From contig NZ_FOLV01000013.1 in NCBI RefSeq assembly GCF_900112415.1, positions 46,591-110,590 of the forward strand: DNA of 64,000 nucleotides. Reading direction: 5' to 3'. A program made the position numbers and the translations under genes. Source of the DNA: Bacillus sp. 491mf (GTDB lineage: Bacteria; Bacillota; Bacilli; Bacillales; Bacillaceae_G). How positions within the stretch are numbered: position 1 is the stretch's first letter; the number at the start of each line of letters is the position of its first letter. Below the pieces are notes generated by a model. It had not been told where the DNA came from and made no database searches. It was given only the letters and a program-made list of their open reading frames with translations. Of the stretch, positions 1 through 7,229 are shown piece by piece.

Positions 1-1
1 A

Positions 2-421
2 TCATTTATGGAGGATGAAATGAAGCTTGTCGTTCCGCCAAATCATCCTCTGACGATGACAAACCCGATTCAGACAAACATGCTACAAGATCAAGTATGG
101 GTGCTCCGCGAAACCGGTTCAGGAACGAGAGCTTACAGCGACCGTTTTATTCACGACCATCATTTAAAAATGAAGCGTTACTTCACATTTAGCAGCATTC
201 AAAGTGTAAAAGAAGCCGTTGCTGCCGGACTTGGCATTGCCATTCTATCAGACTGGACAGTGCGTAAAGAGTTGCAAGCTGGCGAAGTATGTCACATCCC
301 TGTGCCAAACGAAAAGCTCATGCGCCCTTTCTCCATTGTACGGGGAAAATATTTTATTCCTTCTAAAGCGATTCAAGTCTTTTTAGATCATGTGCAAAAC
401 TTTGCGAATCAACATCGTTGA
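2..421 (+). CDS. LysR-family regulator, C-terminal part (5' end outside window)
   Basis: The frame is open from base 2, so the gene continues from before the window. The visible ~139 residues are the effector-binding half of a LysR-type transcription factor. Typical features are KLVVPPNHPL near the start, the RETGSGTR segment that lines the effector pocket, and SVKEAVAAGLGIAILSD. The DNA-binding helix-turn-helix is not in the window. The closest recognisable type is CysL/YwfK-like, but the effector cannot be deduced. The -35 box of the downstream MerR promoter overlaps its stop codon. Confidence 0.85.
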   Translation, partial: SFMEDEMKLVVPPNHPLTMTNPIQTNMLQDQVWVLRETGSGTRAYSDRFIHDHHLKMKRYFTFSSIQSVKEAVAAGLGIAILSDWTVRKELQAGEVCHIPVPNEKLMRPFSIVRGKYFIPSKAIQVFLDHVQNFANQHR

Positions 422-449
422 CCTTTACACTAGTGTCAGGGTTTAAAAT
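418..449 (+). promoter_or_regulatory. MerR-type promoter/operator
   Basis: TTGACC (418-423) and TAAAAT (444-449) are separated by 20 bp. The spacer is centred on a dyad built on the perfect palindrome ACACTAGTGT, flanked by CC and GG. An over-long spacer carrying a dyad is the hallmark of promoters activated by MerR proteins, and a MerR gene follows directly. The assignment to that regulator is inference. Confidence 0.6.
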
Positions 450-471
450 GTGAGATGAAGGAGTGATAGAT

Positions 472-831
472 TTGCGCATCGGAGAATTATCGAAACATAC
501 AGGCGTAAGCGAACGGTCACTACGGCATTACGAAGATAAAGGCTTACTGACTTCAAAACGACTTGCAAATGGCTATCGTGATTTTGATGAAACGACCATT
601 GAGCAAGTAAAGCTTATTCAAATGTATTTACAACTTGGGCTAAATTTAGAAGAAACCGCTAGAATGCTGCGCTGTTTAGAAGTAGAGCCACACTTATACG
701 ATAACCCGTGCAGCAGTATCATCACACTTTACGAGGATAAGCTTGCGGAAGTAAAAAAGCAGATTTCGTTACTTTCTCATATCGAAGCGAATTTACAAAA
801 ACACATTACGTTGCTAAAAGAAAGGAATTGA
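472..831 (+). CDS. MerR-family transcriptional regulator
   Basis: A MerR family regulator of about 120 residues. The N-terminus RIGELSKHTGVSERSLRHYE is the winged helix-turn-helix. GLLTSKRLANGYRDF is the wing, and a C-terminal dimerisation coiled coil follows (about residues 75-115). I chose the TTG at 472 because AAGGAG (458-463) lies 8 nt upstream; a GTG at 463 overlaps that site. There are no metal-binding Cys clusters of the CueR/ZntR type, although CLEVEPHLYDNPC holds two cysteines. It probably controls itself and the reductase 6 nt downstream. The inducer is unknown. Confidence 0.85.
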   Translation: MRIGELSKHTGVSERSLRHYEDKGLLTSKRLANGYRDFDETTIEQVKLIQMYLQLGLNLEETARMLRCLEVEPHLYDNPCSSIITLYEDKLAEVKKQISLLSHIEANLQKHITLLKERN

Positions 832-837
832 TATACG

Positions 838-1374
838 ATGTTCGTTTTACACGGCAGTTCACGTCCAAATGGGAATACAGAACAATTAACGCATATGTTG
901 TTAGAAGGCGTCCAAACTGAAGAAGTATATTTACGTAATCATACTATCAAGCCCATTACAGATCAGCGTCACGATGCAGAGGGCTTTCAACCAATTGATG
1001 ATGATTACGAAGGTATCATTAAGCGGATGCTTGAACATGATACCATTGTCTTTGCAACGCCGCTTTATTGGTACGGTATGAGCGGATATATGAAAAATGT
1101 TGTCGATCGCTGGTCGCAAAGCTTACGAGATGCTTCCCTTCACTTTAAAGAGCGGATGCAAGATAAAAAAGTATATGTTGTCATTGTCGGCGGCGACAAT
1201 CCGAAATTAAAAGCACTTCCACTCATCGCACAGTTTCAATACATTTTTGACTTTGTCGGCGCTTCTTTTGATGGTTATATAATTGGATCTGCCAATGCGC
1301 CAGGAGAGATTGTGAATGATAAAGAAGCAATTGAAAAGGCTAAACTGTATAATCAAATTTTCAAGGAAAATTAA
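838..1374 (+). CDS. NADPH-dependent FMN reductase / flavodoxin-like oxidoreductase
   Basis: A 178-residue flavodoxin-fold protein. The N-terminal GSSRPNGNTEQL is the phosphate-binding loop for FMN. FATPLYWYGMSGYMKNVVDRW is the family's isoalloxazine-binding segment (two motifs, FATPLYWYGMS and MKNVVDRW). Such enzymes pass electrons from NAD(P)H to flavin, quinones or other acceptors in the cytoplasm. It starts 6 nt after the MerR gene, so the two are almost certainly one transcript and it is the likely target of that regulator. The physiological substrate is not evident. Confidence 0.85.
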   Translation: MFVLHGSSRPNGNTEQLTHMLLEGVQTEEVYLRNHTIKPITDQRHDAEGFQPIDDDYEGIIKRMLEHDTIVFATPLYWYGMSGYMKNVVDRWSQSLRDASLHFKERMQDKKVYVVIVGGDNPKLKALPLIAQFQYIFDFVGASFDGYIIGSANAPGEIVNDKEAIEKAKLYNQIFKEN

Positions 1375-1383
1375 TAGAATGAT

Positions 1384-1413
1384 TTGACAAATATACACCC
1401 AAATGCATACAAT
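1384..1413 (+). promoter_or_regulatory. SigA-type promoter of the ABC-F gene
   Basis: TTGACA (1384-1389, perfect) and TACAAT (1408-1413) are separated by 18 bp. A start near 1420 would give a leader of about 230 nt before the ABC-F start codon at 1653. This is unusually long and holds the attenuator elements described separately. Confidence 0.75.
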
Positions 1414-1508
1414 AAAGGTGAAATTATGAAAGGAAGGTACATCGGCCAATGAAGTTCTAATTCTCTTTTTATTCATCCATCACAAATAGTGAAACAAAAT
1501 GATGAAAA

Positions 1509-1652
1509 CTAGAAGAGGATTAGTATGCCCTTTTGTCGATAACTTTCTTTTGACAGGAACATGTAAAAATACATGTACAGTTTTTTGTGCATCTCTTTTT
1601 ACATATTACGGGTGAAATATGTCCTCTCTAGTGAAACTAGGGAGGTTTTTTT
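1509..1652 (+). promoter_or_regulatory. Transcription attenuator upstream of ABC-F gene
   Basis: A 10-bp stem (1623-1632 with 1636-1645, loop GAA) followed by seven T residues ends one base before the ATG. This is an intrinsic terminator that also buries the gene's ribosome-binding site AGGGAGG (1639-1645). The segment CTAGAAGAGGA (1509-1519) is complementary to TCCTCTCTAG (1622-1631) with one bulged A, so it can form a competing antiterminator. The same segment contains the Shine-Dalgarno AGAGGA of a five-codon upstream frame. A further hairpin, ACATGT...ACATGT plus a T-run, lies at 1560-1587. This layout matches ribosome-stalling attenuation known for vmlR- and vgaL-type genes. Confidence 0.75.
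1525..1542 (+). CDS. Leader peptide MPFCR upstream of ABC-F gene
   Basis: ATG-CCC-TTT-TGT-CGA-TAA encodes MPFCR. It is preceded by AGAGGA with 5-nt spacing. It sits inside the attenuator, and its Shine-Dalgarno is one strand of the antiterminator. A ribosome initiating or stalling here would decide which hairpin forms. An earlier possible mini-frame (1426-1452, MKGRYIGQ) has little room for a ribosome site after the predicted transcription start. Confidence 0.6.
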   Translation: MPFCR

Positions 1653-3290
1653 ATGACTATTTTAACAGCACGAAACATTGAAAAAAGCTTTGGTGACCGC
1701 ACTTTATTTACGTTACAAGCGCTTGATATCCATGCGCACGATCGCATTGGAATCGTCGGTGTAAACGGCGCCGGGAAATCAACGCTATTACAAATATTAA
1801 GTAAAGAAATCGAACCTGATGAAGGAACGATTACTCATTACGGTTCGATCGCCATCATTCCACAGTTCCATGAGGAGACATTAGAAACAGCCTCTTCTCT
1901 TGCAAAAGGACAATGGGGAATTTCTCACATCACAACGAATATGAGCGGTGGCGAACGCGGGCGTTTAAAAATTGCTCACGCCCTTGAACAAGAAGCAGCT
2001 ATCTTATTTGCTGATGAACCGACAAGTCATATCGATATGCATGGCACAGAACAACTAGAACGGGCATTACAATCTTATAGAGGAGCGATTATTTTAATTT
2101 CTCATGACCGCGCCTTATTAGATGCCATTTGCACAAAGATAATCGAAATTGAAGACGGTACCGTTCGGGAGTATAAAGGAAATTACACAAACTATCGGGA
2201 GCAAAAGAAGCTGCAAAGACAGCACCAGCAAGCGGAATATGAAAAATATACGAAAGAAAAACAGCGCTTAGAAACGGCAATCGCCAGTAGACAACAGCGG
2301 GCTTCTGGTATGACAAAAATCCCAACGCGCTTTTCTTCTTATGAATCTTGTCTATACAAATCCGGAGCAGCTTATAGCCAAGGTAACGTTCAAAAAGCCG
2401 CAAAAGCACTAGAAACAAGATTAGAGCAATTAGAAAAGAAAGAAAAACCAAAAGAAATTGCGCATACAAAATTTGATATACAATACCATGCACCCATTCA
2501 TAGTAAAACGGCCCTGCAATTAAATAAAGTTACGAAAAAAATTGGCAGCCGCACCCTCTTTCACAACATAAATGGAAGTATAACTCCAGGTGCAAAACTT
2601 GCGATTCTCGGAAAAAACGGAAGTGGAAAAACAACGCTATTTCATCTGATTCAAGCAAAGGAACGAGGAATTCAGCTTTCAAAAAGCTGTAAAATTGGTT
2701 ACTTTGAACAAACATTAGCCATTTTACAAAACGACAAAACCATTTTACAAAACGTAACGGAAAAAACACGTTATGACGAATCTTTCGTACGAACAATTCT
2801 TGCGCGCCTCTTATTTCGAAGAGAAGATGTTTATAAACGAGTAAACGTATTAAGCGGCGGCGAACGTGTAAAGGTCGCACTAGCGAAAATATTCTTAGGA
2901 GACTACAATCTGCTTCTTCTTGATGAACCGACAAACTATTTAGACCTTGCTACGCAAGAAGAACTAGAGCACATGCTGAAAGATTATCCTGGTACTGTGT
3001 TGTTCATTAGTCATGACCGCACCTTCATTCATAAAATTGCTGATCATATTTTACACCTAGATGAGAACGAACCGCGGATCTTTCAAGGAAATTACGAGCA
3101 GTATACGAAACGAACTGAACAATCTTCTATCAATCCAGCAGAGCAAGAACTACTGCGTCTGCAAACAAAATTAACAGAAGTAATTGGACGCATTTCGATG
3201 CCAGGGCGTCACGATGATGTGATTGTTCTGGAAAGTGAATACGAGCAATTACTGCGTGAAATTAAAGAATGCAAAAAAGCTGTCCTCTGA
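1653..3290 (+). CDS. ABC-F ATPase, antibiotic-resistance (ribosome protection) type
   Basis: 545 residues with two ATPase domains and no membrane segment. Domain 1 has Walker A GVNGAGKST (36-44), signature MSGGERG (97-103) and Walker B ILFADEP (117-123). Domain 2 has Walker A GKNGSGKTT (320-328), signature LSGGERV (400-406) and Walker B LLLDEPTNYLD (421-431). The long charged interdomain linker (about 185-290) resembles Vga/Lsa/Vml proteins, which displace lincosamides, streptogramin A or pleuromutilins from the ribosome. The drug range cannot be read from sequence. AGGGAGG sits 7 nt before the ATG and inside the terminator stem, so expression should be inducible by attenuation. Confidence 0.85.
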   Translation: MTILTARNIEKSFGDRTLFTLQALDIHAHDRIGIVGVNGAGKSTLLQILSKEIEPDEGTITHYGSIAIIPQFHEETLETASSLAKGQWGISHITTNMSGGERGRLKIAHALEQEAAILFADEPTSHIDMHGTEQLERALQSYRGAIILISHDRALLDAICTKIIEIEDGTVREYKGNYTNYREQKKLQRQHQQAEYEKYTKEKQRLETAIASRQQRASGMTKIPTRFSSYESCLYKSGAAYSQGNVQKAAKALETRLEQLEKKEKPKEIAHTKFDIQYHAPIHSKTALQLNKVTKKIGSRTLFHNINGSITPGAKLAILGKNGSGKTTLFHLIQAKERGIQLSKSCKIGYFEQTLAILQNDKTILQNVTEKTRYDESFVRTILARLLFRREDVYKRVNVLSGGERVKVALAKIFLGDYNLLLLDEPTNYLDLATQEELEHMLKDYPGTVLFISHDRTFIHKIADHILHLDENEPRIFQGNYEQYTKRTEQSSINPAEQELLRLQTKLTEVIGRISMPGRHDDVIVLESEYEQLLREIKECKKAVL

Positions 3291-3312
3291 TATATCGGCG
3301 CTTCGACAATAT
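3291..3312. repeat. Repeat family D fragment
   Basis: The sequence TATATCGGCGCTTCGACA follows directly after the ABC-F stop codon. It matches the core of the longer family D repeats near 32.6, 36.6 and 58.1 kb (GTGTCGAAGCGCCGATATAT on the other strand). Confidence 0.5.
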
Positions 3313-3327
3313 TAGACACACTAAAGA

Positions 3328-3355
3328 GGGCTGACCCAAGTCAGCCCCGTTTTTT
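3328..3355. terminator. Intrinsic terminator between ABC-F and nitroreductase genes
   Basis: GGGCTGAC (3328-3335), loop CCAA, GTCAGCCC (3340-3347), then CGTTTTTT. It separates two convergent genes. Confidence 0.85.
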
Positions 3356-3358
3356 CGA

Positions 3359-4066
3359 TTAAAATTTATTCCAAGTTAACACATCATCAAGTGGAAGACG
3401 AACTTTTTCAAATCCAGCCTGCACTGCTTTCCCTACACAAATTAACATAACAGGTTCAAGATTTTCCGGAACACGGAAAGCTTCTACAAATTTCTGCGGA
3501 TGGAAGCCACCGATTGGTACAGTATCAAAACCTTTTGCTTTTGCCGCTAACATAAGCTGCATCGCTACTAAACCACCATCAATCATCGCCACGCGAGTAG
3601 CTTGTTCATTAGAGAATTTCCCGTAGTTTTCAACAATCGAATTAACATAGAAACTCTTCGTTTCCTCTGTCATTCTTCCTTTTTTCACTACTTCTCCGTA
3701 AATTTTCTCCGCATTTTTATAGGCCTGTTTATCTCCTAAAACAGCAATGACAATAGATGCATCGACAATTTGTTTTTGATTGTTTGCGATTGGCAATAAC
3801 TCTTCTTTCGCTGCTTCATCTTGCACAACAAGAAATCTCCATGATTGCAAGTTTGACGATGACGGAGCTAAAGTTGCGAGCTCTAAAATTTCACGAATAT
3901 CTTTTTCATCCATTTTAAAATGCGGATCATAATGACGTACAGATTGGCGCTCCTTAGCAATAGTAAAGAAATCTGTGTCCTTAATTTCTTTTGGAGCTTC
4001 CGTATGAGTATTAAGCTCATGGATTTTATTCAAATACTCTTCTGCTGCAGACTTTTTTGCTGACAT
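3359..4066 (-). CDS. Nitroreductase-family flavoprotein
   Basis: 235 residues of the FMN-dependent nitroreductase fold, similar in layout to YdgI/YodC. ERQSVRHYDPHF near residue 39 holds the conserved Arg-Ser-x-Arg that binds FMN phosphate. LAPSSSNLQSWRF is the second FMN-binding segment. GFDTVPIGGF and LICVGKA are the C-terminal signature. These enzymes reduce nitro groups and quinones with NAD(P)H. The promoter carries two near-identical inverted repeats, so the gene is probably under tight repressor control, perhaps in response to electrophiles. Single-gene transcript. Confidence 0.85.
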   Translation of the reverse strand: MSAKKSAAEEYLNKIHELNTHTEAPKEIKDTDFFTIAKERQSVRHYDPHFKMDEKDIREILELATLAPSSSNLQSWRFLVVQDEAAKEELLPIANNQKQIVDASIVIAVLGDKQAYKNAEKIYGEVVKKGRMTEETKSFYVNSIVENYGKFSNEQATRVAMIDGGLVAMQLMLAAKAKGFDTVPIGGFHPQKFVEAFRVPENLEPVMLICVGKAVQAGFEKVRLPLDDVLTWNKF

Positions 4067-4083
4067 GGTTTTTCTCCCCTTTA

Positions 4084-4142
4084 ACTGTTCTAAATTTAAG
4101 AACAGTATATCCCCCTAACTGTTCTTTTGTCAAGAACAGTTA
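4084..4142 (-). promoter_or_regulatory. Twin-operator promoter of nitroreductase gene
   Basis: On the minus strand, TTGACA (plus 4128-4133) and TATACT (plus 4104-4109) with an 18-bp spacer form a near-consensus promoter. Two inverted repeats with the same arms (AACTGTTCTT / AAGAACAGTT) lie at 4116-4142 (11-bp perfect arms, -35 box in the centre) and 4084-4106 (8-bp arms, touching the -10 box). A dimeric repressor bound to both would fully block the promoter. The repressor is not identified; neither the Rrf2 nor the HxlR gene of this window has the same repeat in front of it. Confidence 0.75.
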
Positions 4143-4186
4143 ATCGTAAAAAATAAAACGAAAACTACAGTTCCGTTTTATCCCGC

Positions 4187-4332
4187 TACTTTAGGGCAGT
4201 AAAGCTCCCACCTCGAGATTATGAAAAAACAAAGAAGATAGGTGGGAGATAACTGCCCGTAAGAGCCCGATTGGGTGGGCTTTCCATCAGTGGGGATAAA
4301 GAAAAACCCCCACTGATGGAAGTTTCACTTTA
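4187..4332 (+). repeat. Repeat family C, copy 1 (full length)
   Basis: It starts CCCGCTAC...GGGCAG, runs through AGGTGGGAGATAACTGCCCGTAAGAGCCCGATT in two conserved blocks, and ends with the hairpin CCATCAGTGGGG / CCCCCACTGATGG followed by AAGTTTCACTTTA. The same order of blocks recurs at 16.6, 17.25 and 59.1 kb. It lies between the nitroreductase promoter and the Rrf2 gene's 3' end. Confidence 0.75.
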
Positions 4333-4333
4333 T

Positions 4334-4750
4334 TTATTCTTTAGGAAGTAAATCAGCTAGCTTTTTCTTTGCCAGCCCCTCTACAAGCCATCTTTCCATT
4401 TCATCTCTTAATTCATATAACGCTGAACATGTTGAAGGAGAAAAACACTCTTTCCCATCTACATCAAGGAATCCTTTTGAATACGGATCTGCTCTTATCG
4501 CATCATACACTTCTACTAATGTAATTTCATTTGCTGCTCTAGCTAAATAATAACCGCCATCTCGTCCTTCTTTCGCTACAATGAGTTCTGCTTTCACTAA
4601 ATGAGTAAGGATTTTTCTTAAAAAGAGCGGCTTTGTCCCTAACTTTTCAGCCATAATTGCACTAGGACAAATACCCTCATAATCCGCTAGTACCAATAAA
4701 GATTGCACAGCAAGTCCGAACCATTTCGTACTTGAAACCTTCTCTTTCAT
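4334..4750 (-). CDS. Rrf2-family transcriptional regulator
   Basis: 138 residues. An N-terminal winged helix-turn-helix covers KWFGLAVQSLLVLADYEG and the segment SAIMAEKLGTKPLFLRKIL. The wing contains GRDGGYYLARAANEITL, typical of Rrf2 proteins (IscR, NsrR, CymR, YwnA). Only two cysteines (ECFSPSTC, about residues 101-108) lie in the region where iron-sulfur members carry three. Cluster binding is therefore doubtful and a YwnA-like sensor is as likely. The ATG is preceded by AGAACGAATG-type sequence with GGGGTGAG further up. Target genes are unknown. Confidence 0.8.
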   Translation of the reverse strand: MKEKVSSTKWFGLAVQSLLVLADYEGICPSAIMAEKLGTKPLFLRKILTHLVKAELIVAKEGRDGGYYLARAANEITLVEVYDAIRADPYSKGFLDVDGKECFSPSTCSALYELRDEMERWLVEGLAKKKLADLLPKE

Positions 4751-4811
4751 TCGTTCTCACCCCTCTATTAGTCTAAACGATTTCGCTGAAAAGACAACTT
4801 AAAGTCCATAT

Positions 4812-4845
4812 AAAAAGAACCCTTCCTCCAGTTGAGAAAGGGTTC
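4812..4845 (-). terminator. Terminator of ybjQ-like gene
   Basis: Arms GAACCCTT (4817-4824) and AAGGGTTC (4838-4845), followed on the minus strand by TTTTTA. It lies just downstream of the YbjQ-family gene. Confidence 0.8.
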
Positions 4846-4859
4846 ACAAAATCATTCTC

Positions 4860-5174
4860 TTATCGAACTTTAACTGCCGTTCCGCTTACAGCTACCATCA
4901 GCATTCCTTCGCGAACGACTTCATAATCAACATCGATACCAACAATTGCGTTTGCGCCTTTTTGCGCTGCAAGACTTTTCATTTCTTCCATCGCAATATC
5001 ACGTGCTTCTTTTAATTTACTTTCATAAGCACCAGAACGACCGCCGACAATGTCACGAACAGACGCAAATAAATCACGAACGATATTTGCTCCCATAATC
5101 GCTTCACCGTTTACAATATCAATATACTCTTCAATTTCTTTTCCTTGAATAACAGAAGTTGTTGTAACGATCAT
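4860..5174 (-). CDS. YbjQ/UPF0145-family protein
   Basis: 104 residues matching the small YbjQ family, a pentameric cytoplasmic fold sometimes annotated as heavy-metal-binding. Conserved features are the start MIVTTT, the core [12 protein letters not shown], the segment GGRSGAYE followed by a helix, and [14 protein letters not shown]. Function is not established in the family. The ATG has AGGAGGAATAG just upstream. It is a single gene with its own terminator. Confidence 0.85.
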   Translation of the reverse strand: MIVTTTSVIQGKEIEEYIDIVNGEAIMGANIVRDLFASVRDIVGGRSGAYESKLKEARDIAMEEMKSLAAQKGANAIVGIDVDYEVVREGMLMVAVSGTAVKVR

Positions 5175-5208
5175 AATCTATTCCTCCTATGTATATAAAC
5201 TTATAACC

Positions 5209-5541
5209 TTAGCTTGCGCAATGTTTTCCGTTAATATAATAAGCTGATTCTGTGAAAACCGTAAACACAACCTCTACTTCAGGAAGTCCAAAATCCATCA
5301 AATATGTAGTAATGGCCTTAGCAAATCGATCACGAGTTTCCTGTCCACGTTCAAACCATTTTACTTCAATAAGAGGAAACACCTCTATTTCTTCTCCGTT
5401 GAATATAGATGTAGAATTCGGTAGTTCCAACGTAAAATTATCCGTACCACACTCACAAATCTCTGCGAGCTCTTCTACTAATGGTTTGCTTATACTCTTC
5501 AATTGTTCAGTGGTAACTCCACGAAATACAACATGTGGCAT
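5209..5541 (-). CDS. DUF1904 family protein (tautomerase-like fold)
   Basis: 110 residues starting MPHVVFRGV. It matches the short DUF1904 proteins of Bacillus, which resemble the tautomerase fold. WFERGQETRDRFA and PEVEVVFTVF are the recognisable core. The frame extends 29 codons further upstream, but I chose the ATG at 5541 because it has CGGAGGG 8 nt before it and because the extension has no family resemblance. No activity is known. Confidence 0.75.
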   Translation of the reverse strand: MPHVVFRGVTTEQLKSISKPLVEELAEICECGTDNFTLELPNSTSIFNGEEIEVFPLIEVKWFERGQETRDRFAKAITTYLMDFGLPEVEVVFTVFTESAYYINGKHCAS

Positions 5542-5679
5542 ATGAATCCCTCCGTTAGATAGCTTTATGCTTTGTTTGTCCACATCATAGCATAATTTAT
5601 TTTGCTGTACCAGAATGTATAAGTACATTTCAATAAACGATCATATGTTACTAAATAACGACTTCCATAAAAATCACAA

Positions 5680-5710
5680 AAAAAACGCATCTAACTTTAG
5701 ATGCATTTTT
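5680..5710. terminator. Bidirectional terminator after minJ
   Basis: CGCATCTAA / TTAGATGC arms (5686-5704), flanked by A-rich sequence on one side and T5 on the other. It can serve minJ on the minus strand. Confidence 0.7.
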
Positions 5711-5732
5711 ATATGCTATTCTTTTAACAACA

Positions 5733-6917
5733 TCATACAACTTCCGTATCCCACTGATGTTCTTGTTCTACAAAAACAATCCCAAGTTCATGATGCTCTC
5801 CTTCATAAATTGCATGTTGTACAAGGCGAAGCTCGCCGTTCGTATCAACGACTTCCATTTTACAAAAAGCACCTGTTGATCTTAATTGCAGTGCATTGTA
5901 GAACTCGTCTACATTTGTCGGAACAATTCCGTTCACTTTCACAATGATTTCCCCTGGTTTCAATTCCAGTTCCTCTCCGGCTGTACCTGGAATTGTGCCT
6001 AGTACAACTAGACCATTATCACGAGAAGAAAAGTACGCAGGGCGTCGGTCATCTTCCAAACGCTCTTGCACAGCAATTGTCAGTCTTCCAAGCATCGCTA
6101 CTCCCATAGCTACAATCGCTAATGTATGCAACCAATAACTCGCTATTCCTAATAAAAGGACAACTGCAGCTAGTCCAAATACGCGGCGTCCTGTAAATAA
6201 CAACGCTGATTTTGGCTCAAAGCTTTTAATCGTTCTCGTAAATCCAACTAAGAACGGGATTAAAAATAAAGAAAACTTTTGTGATCCAACAGAGACCACC
6301 GGCCACCAAGATATAAATTGCGTTAAAGCATCGCCTGGTATAAGAACGAATAATGGCACTAACCATAATCTATTTGATTCATGGAGTCCAATATTTAAAC
6401 TGCGTTTTCCTTTTCGCAATTTCGGCGTCGAATAATTCGCCGCATTCTTTGAAATAAGTAAACCTTCTACAACTAACATAAGCCCAAGTAAAATCGCTAA
6501 TGATACAACGCTACTCTCTTCTCCTTCTTGAAGCTGTAAGAAAGAGAATGGAAGTTTCGAAGATAATATCGCTGCTACAATGGAAACTCCTAACGTATAT
6601 GCAGGTGATAAGTATCTATACTGAGCAATAATAGCAAACGATATCGTCCAAATCGCCATTATAATCACGCTTGCTTGTGAGAAAACAAGCCCTGCTAAAA
6701 CTGTAATCAATGATAAAATGAGTCCTAAACCAATTCCTGCAAATCCAGATGTGCGTAGTTCATACCAAACATCATACACCTTAAAAGAAAAATCTTTCCG
6801 TTCTCGTAATACTCGTAAATATCCAACAAAAAAACTACTTATAAAGAAAACATACAAAGCAGGATGCGCTAAACAACGCACAATTGCCTTCATAATTTCT
6901 AATAACCAACTCTCCAC
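5733..6917 (-). CDS. minJ: MinJ-like division-topology protein (membrane, PDZ domain)
   Basis: About 394 residues. The N-terminal ~270 hold six to eight hydrophobic segments. A PDZ domain follows (about 300-370) with GTIPGTAGEELELKPGEIIV as the ligand-groove region. This matches MinJ (YvjD), which bridges DivIVA and MinD at poles and septa. It is also the syntenic position next to ctpB and ftsEX. The first ATG (6935) has no ribosome site; the GTG at 6917 follows GGTGGTGA and gives an N-terminus aligned with the B. subtilis protein, so I prefer it. The C-terminal tail after the PDZ is acidic. Confidence 0.8.
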   Translation of the reverse strand: MESWLLEIMKAIVRCLAHPALYVFFISSFFVGYLRVLRERKDFSFKVYDVWYELRTSGFAGIGLGLILSLITVLAGLVFSQASVIIMAIWTISFAIIAQYRYLSPAYTLGVSIVAAILSSKLPFSFLQLQEGEESSVVSLAILLGLMLVVEGLLISKNAANYSTPKLRKGKRSLNIGLHESNRLWLVPLFVLIPGDALTQFISWWPVVSVGSQKFSLFLIPFLVGFTRTIKSFEPKSALLFTGRRVFGLAAVVLLLGIASYWLHTLAIVAMGVAMLGRLTIAVQERLEDDRRPAYFSSRDNGLVVLGTIPGTAGEELELKPGEIIVKVNGIVPTNVDEFYNALQLRSTGAFCKMEVVDTNGELRLVQHAIYEGEHHELGIVFVEQEHQWDTEVV

Positions 6918-7084
6918 GAGACGATTCACCACCATTTATAAGATATTTTATTTCTTCCCGTACATATTGCTTTATGTAAGATTTAATCCGTTTCATTTTA
7001 TCTTATCACAATTAATCAAACGTTTGTTTAACACATTACAGAACATTGAAAGTATATATAAATACAAATTGAAACAATGGCATT

Positions 7085-7198
7085 AAAAAAACCTTTTTTT
7101 AGATGGACAAGAGCGTTTGGCCGCACATAGAATCGAGCATGTTGTATTCTGCATAGCAGCAATTTGTATGTTAGTAAATCGAAATGGATTTATATTAG
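7085..7198 (+). repeat. Repeat family A, copy 1 (bcr-like)
   Basis: TTTTTTTAGATGGACAAGAGCG...GGCCGCACATAG, then a second block GCATGTTGTATTCTGCATAGCAG and ATTTGTATG...AAATGGATTTATAT. Both blocks recur near 19.1, 26.5 and 32.9 kb, with reverse copies near 19.6, 24.1 and 49.9 kb. It fills the gap between ctpB and minJ. Confidence 0.65.
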
Positions 7199-7228
7199 AA
7201 AAGCTGCCGGGGTTTCCCGGCAGCTTTT
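7199..7228. terminator. Terminator after ctpB
   Basis: AAAAGCTGCCGGG / CCCGGCAGCTTTT, a 9-bp G+C-rich stem flanked by A4 and T4. It functions in both directions and directly follows the ctpB stop codon on the minus strand. Confidence 0.9.
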
Positions 7229-7229
7229 C

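Noticed and set aside
4334-4750. Rrf2 protein as the repressor of the nitroreductase twin operator
   Set aside because: Possible by proximity, but the same inverted repeat is absent before the Rrf2 gene itself, so there is no positive evidence.
5542-5628. 29-codon N-terminal extension of the DUF1904 frame
   Set aside because: No ribosome site at the far start; the internal ATG at 5541 has CGGAGGG and fits the family N-terminus.
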